A stretch of DNA of 64,000 nt, taken from positions 1 to 64,000 of the forward strand of contig JBHGNT010000080.1 in NCBI GenBank assembly GCA_043228905.1, read 5' to 3'. The stretch's first letter is position 1. Each line of letters begins with the position of its first letter. Under the pieces are notes generated by a model, which did no database searches, had not been told where the DNA came from, and saw nothing but the letters and a program-made list of their open reading frames with translations. The position numbers and the translations under genes are program-made. This document shows positions 46,607-56,940 of the stretch, piece by piece. This DNA is from Azolla caroliniana. Lineage: Eukaryota > Polypodiophyta.

Positions 46607-47268
46607 TATATCCGAATTTAGATACATATAAATAAATAAATAATATATCAAAAGAATTTATCACGTGCATAGGGCAGGATTCGAACCATGCACCTCCACG
46701 TAGATAAACCCCAACTTTACCATTGTAATAACTTATCTTTAGTGTTATAAATATAGATTTAATACGTATAAGACCTTTATTTACACATACCTTTATTAAA
46801 GGGTAAAAATCATGTATTCTTTAGAGTGTGAATATTTTATTTACACGTGACATTAAAAGTGACTCATGCACATCTAGCGTGCACGAGCCCTATATTTAGG
46901 AAATGACAAAGCATCACATGCACATTTAGTGTGCATGGACACTTTAGGTGAAAAAGCATGAAGCCATGCTTAGCCTCTTCCATCTTTATATAAGGAGGAG
47001 AAAAATATGTATATGGTTTTTGATTAATATACAAGTTTTTGATCAATCTAATATATTCGTGGGATTCACGAATTTTGCCATCTAATTGCTCTTATAATCT
47101 AAATATTGTTTTAATTACACTAAACTCGTGGGATTCACGAGATTGCTATCTTACTTCTCTTTCCACTATTCATATCTAGCCTTAAGTTGTATTCCTCTTC
47201 CTCCTAGTCAAAAACCTCGGCGGTTCCCACCCGACTCACGCAACGATCCGGAGCCGAAAGGCGCGACA
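46564..47268 (+). repeat. E4 3' LTR
   Basis: Begins TGTCGTAGTG after a purine-rich GGAGGGGGCGAG and ends GCGCGACA. A TATATAAGGAGG box lies near 46985. It resembles the E3 LTR only in its termini, in the tRNA-like module and in the last 70 bp. The direct repeat CGTGGGATTCACGA occurs at about 47058 and 47127. Confidence 0.8.
46668..46735 (-). other. tRNA-like module antisense in E4 3' LTR
   Basis: Minus strand: TTACAATGGTAAAGT (A-box-like) then, about 30 nt on, GGTTCGAATCC, an exact match to the eukaryotic B-box consensus, followed by TGCCC. Arms around it pair weakly. Confidence 0.65.
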
Positions 47269-47655
47269 GCGCAAGGGGAACCAGGACAGCAGGGTGGTCC
47301 ACGGGCAGAAACGGAATTGAAACTCGGCGCAATCAAGCGGGACCACCCACCTACAAGCGAGCCCATCCGTCAAACCTCCGTGCAAGCGCAACAACAATGC
47401 ACCGGTAGCCTGTGGCTCCAGTGGATAGGCGAACAGATTGTCAGAGCAGTGGGGTATATTGAGGCGGAAGAAAGAGCGCAAAGCGAACGGTTGCTCATCA
47501 CAACCGAACAACTAGAGACGGCCCGGTCCAGAATCCGGTGCCTTGAAAAAGACTTGGATCAGGTCACGGCAGAAATGGCCAAAATGGCCTTAACGGCAAC
47601 ACAGATTCAATCACTGGTGACTCCGGTAAGTGCACAGGATAAAGAAACAGACTAA
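47269..47655 (+). pseudogene. E1 ORF3, second part
   Basis: In-frame continuation of 36869-37937 after the E3/E4 insertion. It contains a Trp-containing helix (GSLWLQWIGEQIVRAVGYIE) and a coiled coil (LEKDLDQVTAEMAKMAL). Stop TAA at 47653. ORF4 begins in another frame and overlaps slightly. Confidence 0.6.
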
Positions 47656-49009
47656 TAAGACCCCGGCAACGGAAACCGTTCCAGAGAGAGATGCGGCACA
47701 AACCCAAGAGCTTGCGGAATTGAGAGATGAACTTGTCGCACAAGAAGCGCTAAGGAGCCGTGAACGGGAATTGAAGACAGCGGCCGAAGCAGAATTAAAG
47801 AAGACTGCTGAGAACCTTCGTTGGGCAGAGGAGAGCCTCCGGAAAGGCCATCAAGCGTACGACCTATTAAGGGAGGAAAAAGACAAAGTGTTGCAAGAAA
47901 AGGACAAGCTGCAGAAGACGGCGGAAACGGAAATTGAACGGCTAAAGGAGGAGCTCCGCCAGCAGAAGGACTGCGAGGACCGGGCCCGTCGACAGATCAA
48001 CGTACGGCTCAAGCAAAAGACGGATGATTTTGAGCACCTGCATCGGGACTACAAACGGTTGGAAACAGAGCATAAGGAACGGATGGCCGAGCTCCGGCAG
48101 GAAGTTGATCAGGCCGCGACGGCGCTCGCCGACGAACGAGTGGAAAATACAAGACGGTTGGACGAGGCGGAGAAGGTCCGAATGGAGCTCCAGAGTCAGC
48201 AGCAGGAAGAAAGGGAGAGAGCGACAACGGTATTGCAAAAATTACAAAGCACATATCAAAGGCAATTGACACATTACAAGGAGCAGGCGGAAGACAACGT
48301 CAAAATCATCAAGCAATTGAAGGAGGAACGGCAAGCTGCGGAGATCAAATCGCAGATGGGAACGAGCCGGATTTAGTGCATCCTCAGGGCATGGCTAAAT
48401 CAGACAAAACGCTTGATTGACGAAAGCTCCGTAAGATGGTGGACAAAGTGGGCACAAAATACGGCGAAACTCCAATTGCTACGGGCAGACGTGGTAAACC
48501 GGCGGAAGGAAGGAGATGATTGTTACACGTTGACTTTCGAGGACTTCACCGCCATACGGGACGAGCTGGCTGAAGACTTCCAAGTCCTGGCGGATGAACA
48601 GCTAATGCAGGTCCGGCAACTTGTAGCTCAGCTAGAAGATGATAGGCTGGACGCTCAAATCCAGTTTGAGAGCTACGAGCGGTCCCGGGTTCGGGAAGAA
48701 AAAGCACGGGAAGCGGCAACGGTTAACCTTAGTGATGAGGAACCGTCACCGGCCGAGGGCCAGGCCAGAACCAGTCAACCGGAGACCACTACGACGGAGG
48801 GAGCAACGACGGAAACGCTGGTGTCAGAGCAACAAACGGAGGAGCAGCCGTAGCAGTCACCAACGGACCAGTCGCAGCAGCCATCAACGGAGCAGCAACA
48901 ACAACAGCAACAACCACAACAACAACAACAACAACAACAACAACCAATTCCAGATGAACCATTGGAGACTCTCGAACAAAGCATTCTGGATATTTTGGAC
49001 GAAGAATAG
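47630..49009 (+). pseudogene. E1 ORF4, long coiled coil with polyglutamine tail
   Basis: One frame with TAG codons at 48374 and 48851 reads as a continuous heptad-rich coiled coil of about 220 aa (ELAELRDELVAQEALRSR, EEKDKVLQEKDKLQKTAETE), a Trp-rich link (SVRWWTKWAQNTAKLQLLRA), a second coiled coil, a Thr/Glu-rich tail, and after the second TAG a Gln-rich run (48893-48945) ending DILDEE and TAG at 49007. No catalytic domain is recognised. It lies directly upstream of the E1 3' LTR. Confidence 0.6.
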
Positions 49010-49064
49010 CAAGGGTCGGATGGTGGATTCGACGTACAAGGTACTGTCCCACGGGCGTGCCATG

Positions 49065-49498
49065 TGTTACCGGCTGGCAAAGGAGTCCAGAGTGTGAAAC
49101 GAAGGAGTTATTTAATTATTAGGAATGGTTGTAAGTAAGCTATTAGTGTGGGCGGACGGATCGGAATCGGTATGCCGTTCCGTATCCGCACCGATCCCGA
49201 ACAGGTGCGGATGGCACTGTTTTGTACTACAAACCGGAAACCTATTTAAAGGCCCGGATACAATGTAATGGGCAGCGGATAATTAATGAAGCTTAGTGTT
49301 TTTATCTCTCTGTGTTAATTGCCGTTCTGCATTCATTGTTATATCTTACACATGTGATTATTAAGGACGATCTTACTAAGTAACCTAATTAAGTCGGATT
49401 AATCGTTGAGCCTAGTCCTCTTGCCGTAATACCCCTTTGGTGAAGTGTCTTCCGTAGACACCCTGTGTTAGGCCATTGTCCGGCCCTAAGAGTTAACA
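49065..49498 (+). repeat. E1 3' LTR
   Basis: Same length as the 5' LTR. The sequence before it is not clearly purine-rich, so the polypurine tract is eroded or atypical. Confidence 0.93.
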
Positions 49499-49503
49499 GT
49501 CGG

Positions 49504-51540
49504 GGTCTCGGTGGTATACTCAACTCACCTTCATCGGAAGCTCTAAACCTCATTTGTTCTTATTTCTTAAATTTGGCCATTAACATGTGTTGGCATAAAA
49601 GACCAACTTCACCCTATTTGTATCCTTGGTGTGAACATGCTACCCAGTTAGGGCTTGAGCATATATAAGCCCAACTAAGAGGTTATAGAAAGGAGAGAAG
49701 GAGTTTTCAGAGAGAATAATACAATCTTCCATTAGAGCTTAACAACGTGCTTCTTGTTTCTCGCTTCACGCCTACCGTGTATAATTTGTTTCTCTAGTTT
49801 ATCTATGTTGTTTGCATGACACTAACTACAAGTCCTCAACATTCTTTTGTTGCACATCTCATATTTCCCACAACCTTGTAAAAGTCATCAACTTTTGGTG
49901 AAACCGTTTTGTTGTAAGAAAGAAACAATTCTCTATAAAAACCTTTATTTCGAGCCATTACCATGTCATAGCATTAGTCAAGTGCCTTAGTGGTAGTTGT
50001 GCATGATGCTAATAATGTATTAATTGCCCTTCGTCGTTGTATGTGAGTGTGAGGAGGGCTAAGAGGTTGATGGAGGATGAGCCTTGCCATTCTTCGTTCT
50101 CCTCAAGAGTGTTCGTCTTGTTTATTCACCTCCTTTGCTTGCTTTTTCCGTTTGCATCCTTTGTTTGTGTCCTTCGTTCATGACATCTATGTTTGTGTCT
50201 TATGTTTGTTCGCATCTTTCCCTACGTTTGTCTCTCAAGCGTTCTCTCCACCTCGACCTTTGTGCACTAATAATATATATAAAGGGGATTCACATAAGGA
50301 TATCTAAAAAGTGGTAAGAAGAATCTTCTCTCACACCATCACGTCCTCCATGGTCCAGAACAACAATGGTTTCGCTTCAGTAGCACACGCATTTACTCAA
50401 CAATGTGAGTCTTTATTGTATTCTAGAATGTGGTTATCCATTCGGAAAGTGCTACCTCAATGTTGTGCATTATGAATTCAGTTTGGTCACCCTTTGTTAG
50501 TTGTGATGTCCACAACTCAATTTCTTCCTTGATGGCCTTGAGTTCTTATATAAGCTCTTGATAATGTCGGTTAAGATTATGTTGATCCATTAGGATGCTC
50601 ACTTGCTTAGGTGTGACTTTGAGAGGTGTGTAGATTGGGGGATTTGGGGCTAGCATTGACTAATTAAATTGAACTAACTAACAAATAGAAAATCCCTCAC
50701 CTTCTTGGTAACTTCTGGCATTAGGGAAACTTACCCCGTGAGCTTACACAAAGCTCATTTGTAGTTGCGATCATCGGTCTATCCCTGGCAGTGACATCAA
50801 ATAGATGTGTAACTTCTGTGTATGTCCACCTAAACAATTCTATAGATTGATGGAGTTATGCCTCTTGTCAATATCGTTGTGCCTAGGGGTTTTACCGACA
50901 TATGCCCTATTGGCGGCAAACCAGGCAAGGGTGATTGTTGAATCCCCTTGAACTACGAGTTTACTTAACCTCAATGATTAATGCTTATACGTACTCTCTT
51001 TTCCTCTCATTTTACTCTCTATTGCACATGGTAATAGATGTAAAGACAAACAAGGCACACAAAGGAATACCCAATTTCTTATTACCAAAGAGGTTTAGGA
51101 CCATACAAGAGGGGAGATATAAGGTTTGGCTCGACTAGCTCTTAACCCTAGTCACATTTAGCTCTAATAGAAGATTAGGGAGGTACAATGAAATCTATAA
51201 TACACTAAAGGAAAAGAGAAATACTTAAGATTGGGGTAGATCTACGAAAGTCACCAAAATGTGGATTTTATAGCTTTTTACAAGGTTAATGGGTTCCTTT
51301 CATTCTAGGTTGCCCATTGGCTACAATGCTTCCTATTTGGGTTACTCTATCCCCATTTTCCTATGGTTTGTTTAGCTCAATGCATCCTATTGGTGCCTTG
51401 GTCTCCACAACTGGTGTCTTGGGTCCCAAATACTTAACAATCATGTCAAAAAATTTGGGGTCTTAGTCTCCAGTTTGAACGTACTCCTCATCCAACCTTC
51501 TTCTCCTCCAACAATTGGATAGGGAATAAAATAATAATAT
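49504..51540. other. intergenic, no recognisable gene
   Basis: AT-rich sequence with short frames only. The first 250 bp after E1 (GGAGAGAAGG, AATAATACAATCTTCC) resemble the R-U5 part of an LTR but have no partner in the window. Confidence 0.5.
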
Positions 51541-51698
51541 GAATTTGTAGGCCTAATCCACCACATAGATAGTAATTATGTAAGGCAAGATTCAAACCTT
51601 GCACCTATAGAGTTAAAATCATTATATTTGCCAATAAGGCAATTACTATTAAATATTAAATAAAATTATAAAAACACTAAGACAAAAACCCTCTAGGC
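51541..51698. repeat. LTR-like remnant with antisense tRNA-like module
   Basis: Minus strand 51650-51580 reads TGCCTTATTGGCAAA (A-box-like), then GCAAGGTTTGAATCTTGC, a T-arm-like hairpin close to that of E3. The remnant appears to continue after the LINE insertion at 53457-53570, where CCTGGCGGTCCCACCC resembles the 3' ends of the E3 and E4 LTRs. Confidence 0.5.
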
Positions 51699-51839
51699 GG
51701 GTCTTATTTATCCCCTCTCACAATCAAAAGCCCTACTCTCCAAATTTGTGGTGTGAGGACTCCAACCAGGGAATGTCTGTTAGAAAATGTTATTGTGGTT
51801 ACGCCTCACTTACTTTAGGCCACGAAAAGGGACCAACTG

Positions 51840-51856
51840 CCCCCCCCCCCCCCCCC
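51840..51856. repeat. homopolymer C17
   Basis: Seventeen consecutive C near the start of the LINE frame, read as a run of Pro. Confidence 0.9.
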
Positions 51857-52667
51857 AAACTAGATGGATTCTAAACATGGATCTCAAAAATAGTTTCTCC
51901 CGCCAACTAGAGGATATATTTAGTGCATCCATGTGGAAGGCGTGGTGTGACATTAGACGAGGACTCAAGTGTGATCAACCCAATTCCGAACCTGCCTGGC
52001 TTAGTCAACGTATCCTTTGGAACCCATGTATTAGGGATGAATCTAATCAACCAGTTGGATCAAATAAGGGGTTGTCATGGGGATACATTTTGGAAGATCC
52101 AGGAAAAAGTATAAAATGTTGGAGACGGTTTATGTCATTGCCAATACAAGACCAGGCCAACATCCTCCATGGAATCAGGGGCAGATGGGCTATGAGATCT
52201 GAAATCATTAATGCTCTACTGATTAGGGAAGCTACTCATCAAAGGACGACAACGGAGAAATGGATAGGCTACAAGGAGGAGGGCTCTTTGCTCCCAAGAG
52301 GTAGGGACATACCGGACAAGATCGAAGGCTCTGAACTGCAAGACAACAAGGCATCAACACAGCGTAGTGTAATTCAAGTACTAGCATTTACTGGGCATAA
52401 ATGGATTGTAGATCCTGATCCAATCAAAGTACAACTAGATTGGCACATATGTATTCATGAAAACACATGGCTACGTAAGGTCAGTTGGGACCCTTTGCAA
52501 TGGACATGTTGTGCTCCTTACGCGGGGCAAGGAAGCAAACCTATCCCTTTCTTTCAATTCACAACTAGATTGGGTCGCCATATTATAGCCGCTTAATCTG
52601 CCCGAGATCCGACTGTTGCAAAGGTCTGGAAAACATATCATGTTCCTACCACAATTATCACCAAGTT

Positions 52668-52732
52668 TTGGCAGAAACTCTGGAAACAACAACACGTGAG
52701 GCAGAAACTCTAGAAACAACAACACGTGAGGC
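52668..52732. repeat. 32-bp tandem duplication in the LINE
   Basis: GGCAGAAACTCTGGAAACAA plus CAACACGTGA occurs twice in a row with a single G/A difference, just upstream of the zf-RVT region. Confidence 0.9.
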
Positions 52733-53570
52733 GAATCACCACTTTCCAATGGCTATTAATACATAAGTCACTACCGGTTGGTGCATGGCAGCGTGGGAAC
52801 GTCAACTCTCCTAATTGTGTAGCGTGTCCAACTGTAGTAGAATCAATACGACACACTCTATGGGACTGCCCAAAGTCCCATCGAATATGGCGGGGGTTGG
52901 CCGCTTATTGCAATTATGCCAGGTGCAAGGCTCAATCAAGTGGGGGAATGTATGTTGGCTATCATGGCAGGCCCTAGTTGACAGATATGAGCATCAAGAA
53001 GAAGGGATGCCTTTGGTTATAAAAGCACAATAAGTTTTTTTCTCCACCATCGACAATGTCCACTCAACTCCTATCAATGCCAAATCTCAAGTTGTGCTGG
53101 AATTGGTTAGCCCAATAACTCTTTGGATTCTATGGAAACAACGGTGTAGACGAGTCTTCTCCAACCAAACCGTGCAACCAATAGTGTTAATGCAAGAGAT
53201 ATGGAGTGAAGTGGTAGCCACTCTAAAGAGCCAATATGATGGCCTCAAGGGTGACTTTGATGGAGTTGAAAGACAACGATTAGCCTTCATCCAACAATGG
53301 TCCCCCTCCCCCTTTTATTGAGTCGGTGGGCATCCACATAAGATGGACCTATTGTGTCCCTACAGGGATTTGTATATACTAATCTCATTTGTAAAATTTT
53401 ATAACTAATGGAAGGAGATTTTTTTTTGAAAAAAAAAAAAAAAAACCCCTCTAGGCACTAAACCAAATATCCACAGGTGGCTTGAACCCCCCAACACAAC
53501 AATCCGAGTCTCCAACCCATCCTCCATGGTTCAAGTTCCTGGCGGTCCCACCCACATGTGTAACTTCACA

Positions 53571-55399
53571 ATAATGCCTTGATGTTAGTCGTACAGACTA
53601 GAAAATCACATGTGGAAATAAATAGTTTTAGGAGTCTTGTGTGTTGTGTATGTGTGTGCATAATTAAATCTAGAAAAGAATGTCCTCATACAAGCGTGGA
53701 AAACAATCATAACCCAAAATAAAAGCCCCCAAACATGTGAACAGTGGTTGTGTGAATAGTAGGTCTCGTACTTTTATGTAGATATATATATATGTGGATA
53801 TATAGATACATATACATATATATGTATATATTCAACCTAGAAAAGGCACTAGCATGAGTTACAAATATGTATATACAAATACATATATGCATGTGTGTGT
53901 GTCAATCGTATTCGATTGGAATAAAAGCACACCCACATATCTATATGAGTAGATGTGTATATATAAATATTTCATAATTGATCAGAACAAAACGCACATG
54001 CCATATAGCTATAAAGTATCATGATTCATGAGCTAGGTATAGATTCATCTCGAAAAAGCGAACCCCCCTAAAAAAAGACTCCATATACGTAGGTATATAT
54101 AGAGAAGGCCATATATAGAGAAAAAACACTCCATATGTGAATTGTGGGTGCCAATATTCATCCAAAAAAGAAACACCTATATATGTATGTATATAGAGAA
54201 AGGAATGACTACAGAAAAGATGTTAAAAAGGGGGTGTGCGTGAACTACCCTAGAGCACACGTGCCCCTTAAAGAAACTAGGGAATACACCCAATGATATG
54301 TTTACCAAAATTTAAACCCTATGCTAGGGTAATGTAGTGTGGCCAACAACCATGGTAGTGACACCCTATAAAAGTGTTTCCATGGTCGCGTAGGGAAGGG
54401 TGCCATCTGTTTGCTTGGCAACAATGCCACCCGTTTGCTCCACTTGTGTAGTTAAATCTCTTTTGAATTTTTGTTAAGTTGTGTTCAAATCTTCATATTG
54501 TTGAGCCCTAACTCGACATCCATTAGTGTTTATGTTGGATATGGGTAACCACCAAAGAATATTATGTGTTGATGACAATGTTTTTAACCAACCTCGTTTG
54601 AAGAGATCATTACACCTTCTTCTTCATGATTTTAATCATAACCATGCCTCCTTGAGAAAACACCCAATAGCATGAACTTTAATAAATCAACATGAAAAAT
54701 TAAAACAGGGCTTTGCTACACACTAGCAAGTAAAATATACTTTCTAGAGCCAAACCTCCAACTTCCAAGTGAATAAATATTAAGTATTACCACCAGCATT
54801 AAAACATCTAGAAGTATGGAATTGTAACTATATATGCAAACTATAATATAAGGTAAGATAAATTATTCTTCGATATGGATGAAAATAACATTGATTTGTT
54901 GTGGATGTTTTAGACAATTTTTGTATAATATTAATTTTGAACCAACTAGGTCATGTCATCTAACCATCAAGCAAAAGCACATAGAATAAACAAGAGGAAA
55001 CATAACTTCACTTACATTACCGACAAACTAATAAGAGAAGAGAGAATGAGTTGAAAGTAACAAGACAATAGAAGTCTTCATATGGTGTAATTGTTTATGT
55101 GACTTGAATATACAATAGATATACAATTATTCTTGATTAATTGGATAAAATAATCGGTGCACATTATGATGATATGCTTTGGGTATTAGTTTATGAAGTT
55201 ATGTACGCATAGAAATTAATTGTAGAATTGATTTTTTGACACGACAAGGTTTCGTCATCTATCATACCAAAAGCACTAAGAATAAACAAAGGTTCACGTG
55301 GTTGAAAATGTTGTATATTTTTGCCATACGGATTAGTAATACTAAGAAATTAATTAAAGATTGAAGTCATTACCTTGATGATGGAAGAGGAGGCAAAAA
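53571..55399. other. intergenic, AT-rich, no recognisable gene
   Basis: Includes a TATATA/CATATA-rich stretch at 53780-54200. No conserved coding segment seen. Confidence 0.5.
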
Positions 55400-56940
55400 A
55401 TAAGGAAAGCTTCAATCAAATGACAAGAATATTGATATACGAGGGAGGAATTCATGACCAAATCAACCAATTTAGGAATCAAGATGAAATTTTAAAAATA
55501 GAATTTACAAAAGGATTAGAATTAGAATTAGAATTTTTTATCGTCCATAAAGAGGCCAAATTTGACCTATGGGACCAAAGTATACATGTGTTCTTGAAAT
55601 GTGTCTCCTTCCTAAGAAGCACAAAGTCTCTATGTGTGAATAAAGCATACACATATGAGCTCAACCTTCTCGGTGGTGTCTTAAGTATGACACTTAGTTA
55701 TCACTCCCTCTTAGTATGTCAGCATATCTTGAACAAATTGCACTATATGTCGAGCATGTGAAGAGCAAGTGACATTCATCCTCTACCATGCCTTCGTTGC
55801 ATACTTTGTATGTCTTCAAATTAGTTAAATTTTGATACCATGATGCAACTTCAATACCTAACTTGTGAGATTGAGTGCGAAGTAGTGTAAGGGCTCTACG
55901 AGCATTACTACTCGTATTGGTAATGAGATAAGGTTGGATACGATCAATAGGCATTCTTGCTTTATATTGAGACCAACATTGAGGGAGCATCTTCCCACAT
56001 CATCCTTAATGATTCCATCAACCTTTCCTCAATCATTACATACTGCATAACATTGCCCGAAAGCTCTAAAAGATCATCCAAACCCATCTTCTAAACCATT
56101 TCCTTATGTCAACAACCCAACCTAATGAGAGAATCTTACTTTTATGATTCTTTTGTAGCTTACATCCAACATTCCAAGCAAGATGTGGTAATTGATGATT
56201 CGACATATTCTTGACTTTTGTAATGAATTTATATACTTTTTGGAGTGCCAATAGTTCTATGAGTCGAACACTTGTTTCCAAGAGCATAACTTGGCAAGAG
56301 GTAGTGCATTTAACTTCTATTTGCCTCCTTAAAAACATCTTTTGAATTTTCTCAATCTCATTCTATGCACTGAGAGAGATTGTGCCACTCCATACTTCTA
56401 TTCCATAAAGCAATACTTGAGTTACCATGACATTGAACAACATTAGTTTTACTTCCCATCCACAAGTATCACTCTGGTTGCATTGGTTCTCCAAAAGGTA
56501 ATACGATTTCCAACCGGTTCAGAGCCTAGAACCAAAGCATGCACTCCATTTATTTGTGGCAGGTACATCAATACCAAGATATTTAAAGCTTTGAACAAAT
56601 TGTATATGTTCATCGCTATATGTGAGATAGGGTAATGATGAGGTTGGATGGTTTGCACTACCATCATTTTTGTTTTCTCCACATTGACTGCTAGTCCACT
56701 ACTATGGCAAAATTCTTTGAATACCCCAAGTAAATTTTGCATATTATCAACATCATATGAGAAGAGTACCACATCATCAACATATAGAAGCAATAAGATA
56801 ACATGTTGCATCAATTTGGGAGCATTCAATCCTTCTTCCCTTGCAATCTATTTACCACTTCTTCTAATTTATCAATACATAAGCCAAAAAGTGTGGGTGG
56901 AAAGACATCAAAACGTCGATAAAAGGTAGAAGTTGTAACT
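55400..56940 (-). pseudogene. decayed LINE on the minus strand
   Basis: Reading right to left: an RT palm with LLLLYVDDVVLFS and GLAVNVEKTKMMVV (56829-56640), connecting pieces, and at about 55840-55740 the C-terminal motif DECHLLFTCSTYSAIC typical of these elements. Frames are broken by stops. The plus-strand frame at 55375-55761 overlaps it and is taken as a shadow. Confidence 0.75.

Larger units (their letters stand above)
37938..47268 (+). mobile_element. E3/E4: composite of two related gypsy elements nested in E1
   Basis: The outer ends are TGTCGTGACG at 37938 and GCGCGACA at 47268, flanked by GCGC (37934-37937 and 47269-47272; AGCGC if the terminal A is counted in the repeat). The left part is a young gag-only element, E3 (LTR, 741-aa ORF, LTR copy cut short). 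The right part is E4, 5'-truncated, with a full gag-pol and its own different 3' LTR. E1 ORF3 is in frame across the insertion, which supports a single integration unit, later or previously rearranged. Confidence 0.8.
19163..49498 (+). mobile_element. E1: Ty3/gypsy (Tat-like) LTR retrotransposon, 30.3 kb including nested insertions
   Basis: LTRs of exactly 434 bp at 19163-19596 and 49065-49498 begin TGTTACCGG and end GTTAACA. I count about 16 differences between them. A 5-bp target duplication GTCGG lies at 19158-19162 and 49499-49503. After removing E2 (with E5) and the E3/E4 composite, about 10 kb remains: gag, protease, RT, RNase H, integrase, then two long extra ORFs. The RT approach AWSYEDMRGLDP and extra ORFs after pol suggest the Tat branch (inference). 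Several in-frame stops and frameshifts disable it. Confidence 0.93.
51699..53446 (+). mobile_element. 5'-truncated LINE with poly(A) tail
   Basis: A fragment of a non-LTR element. The frame 51787-52593 encodes a post-RT region (LEDIFSASMWKAW, CWRRFMSLPIQDQANIL). After stops, a zf-RVT domain (FQWLLIHKSLPVGAWQRG, CVACPTVVESIRHTLWDCPK) lies at 52738-52900. A run of 17 A at 53429-53445 ends it. CCCTCTAGGC occurs directly before (51689-51698) and after (53447-53456) and is a plausible target duplication. Confidence 0.75.

Noticed and set aside
55375-55761. Plus-strand 128-codon frame
   Set aside because: Overlaps the end of the minus-strand LINE; it has no domain and low-complexity ELELELEF runs.
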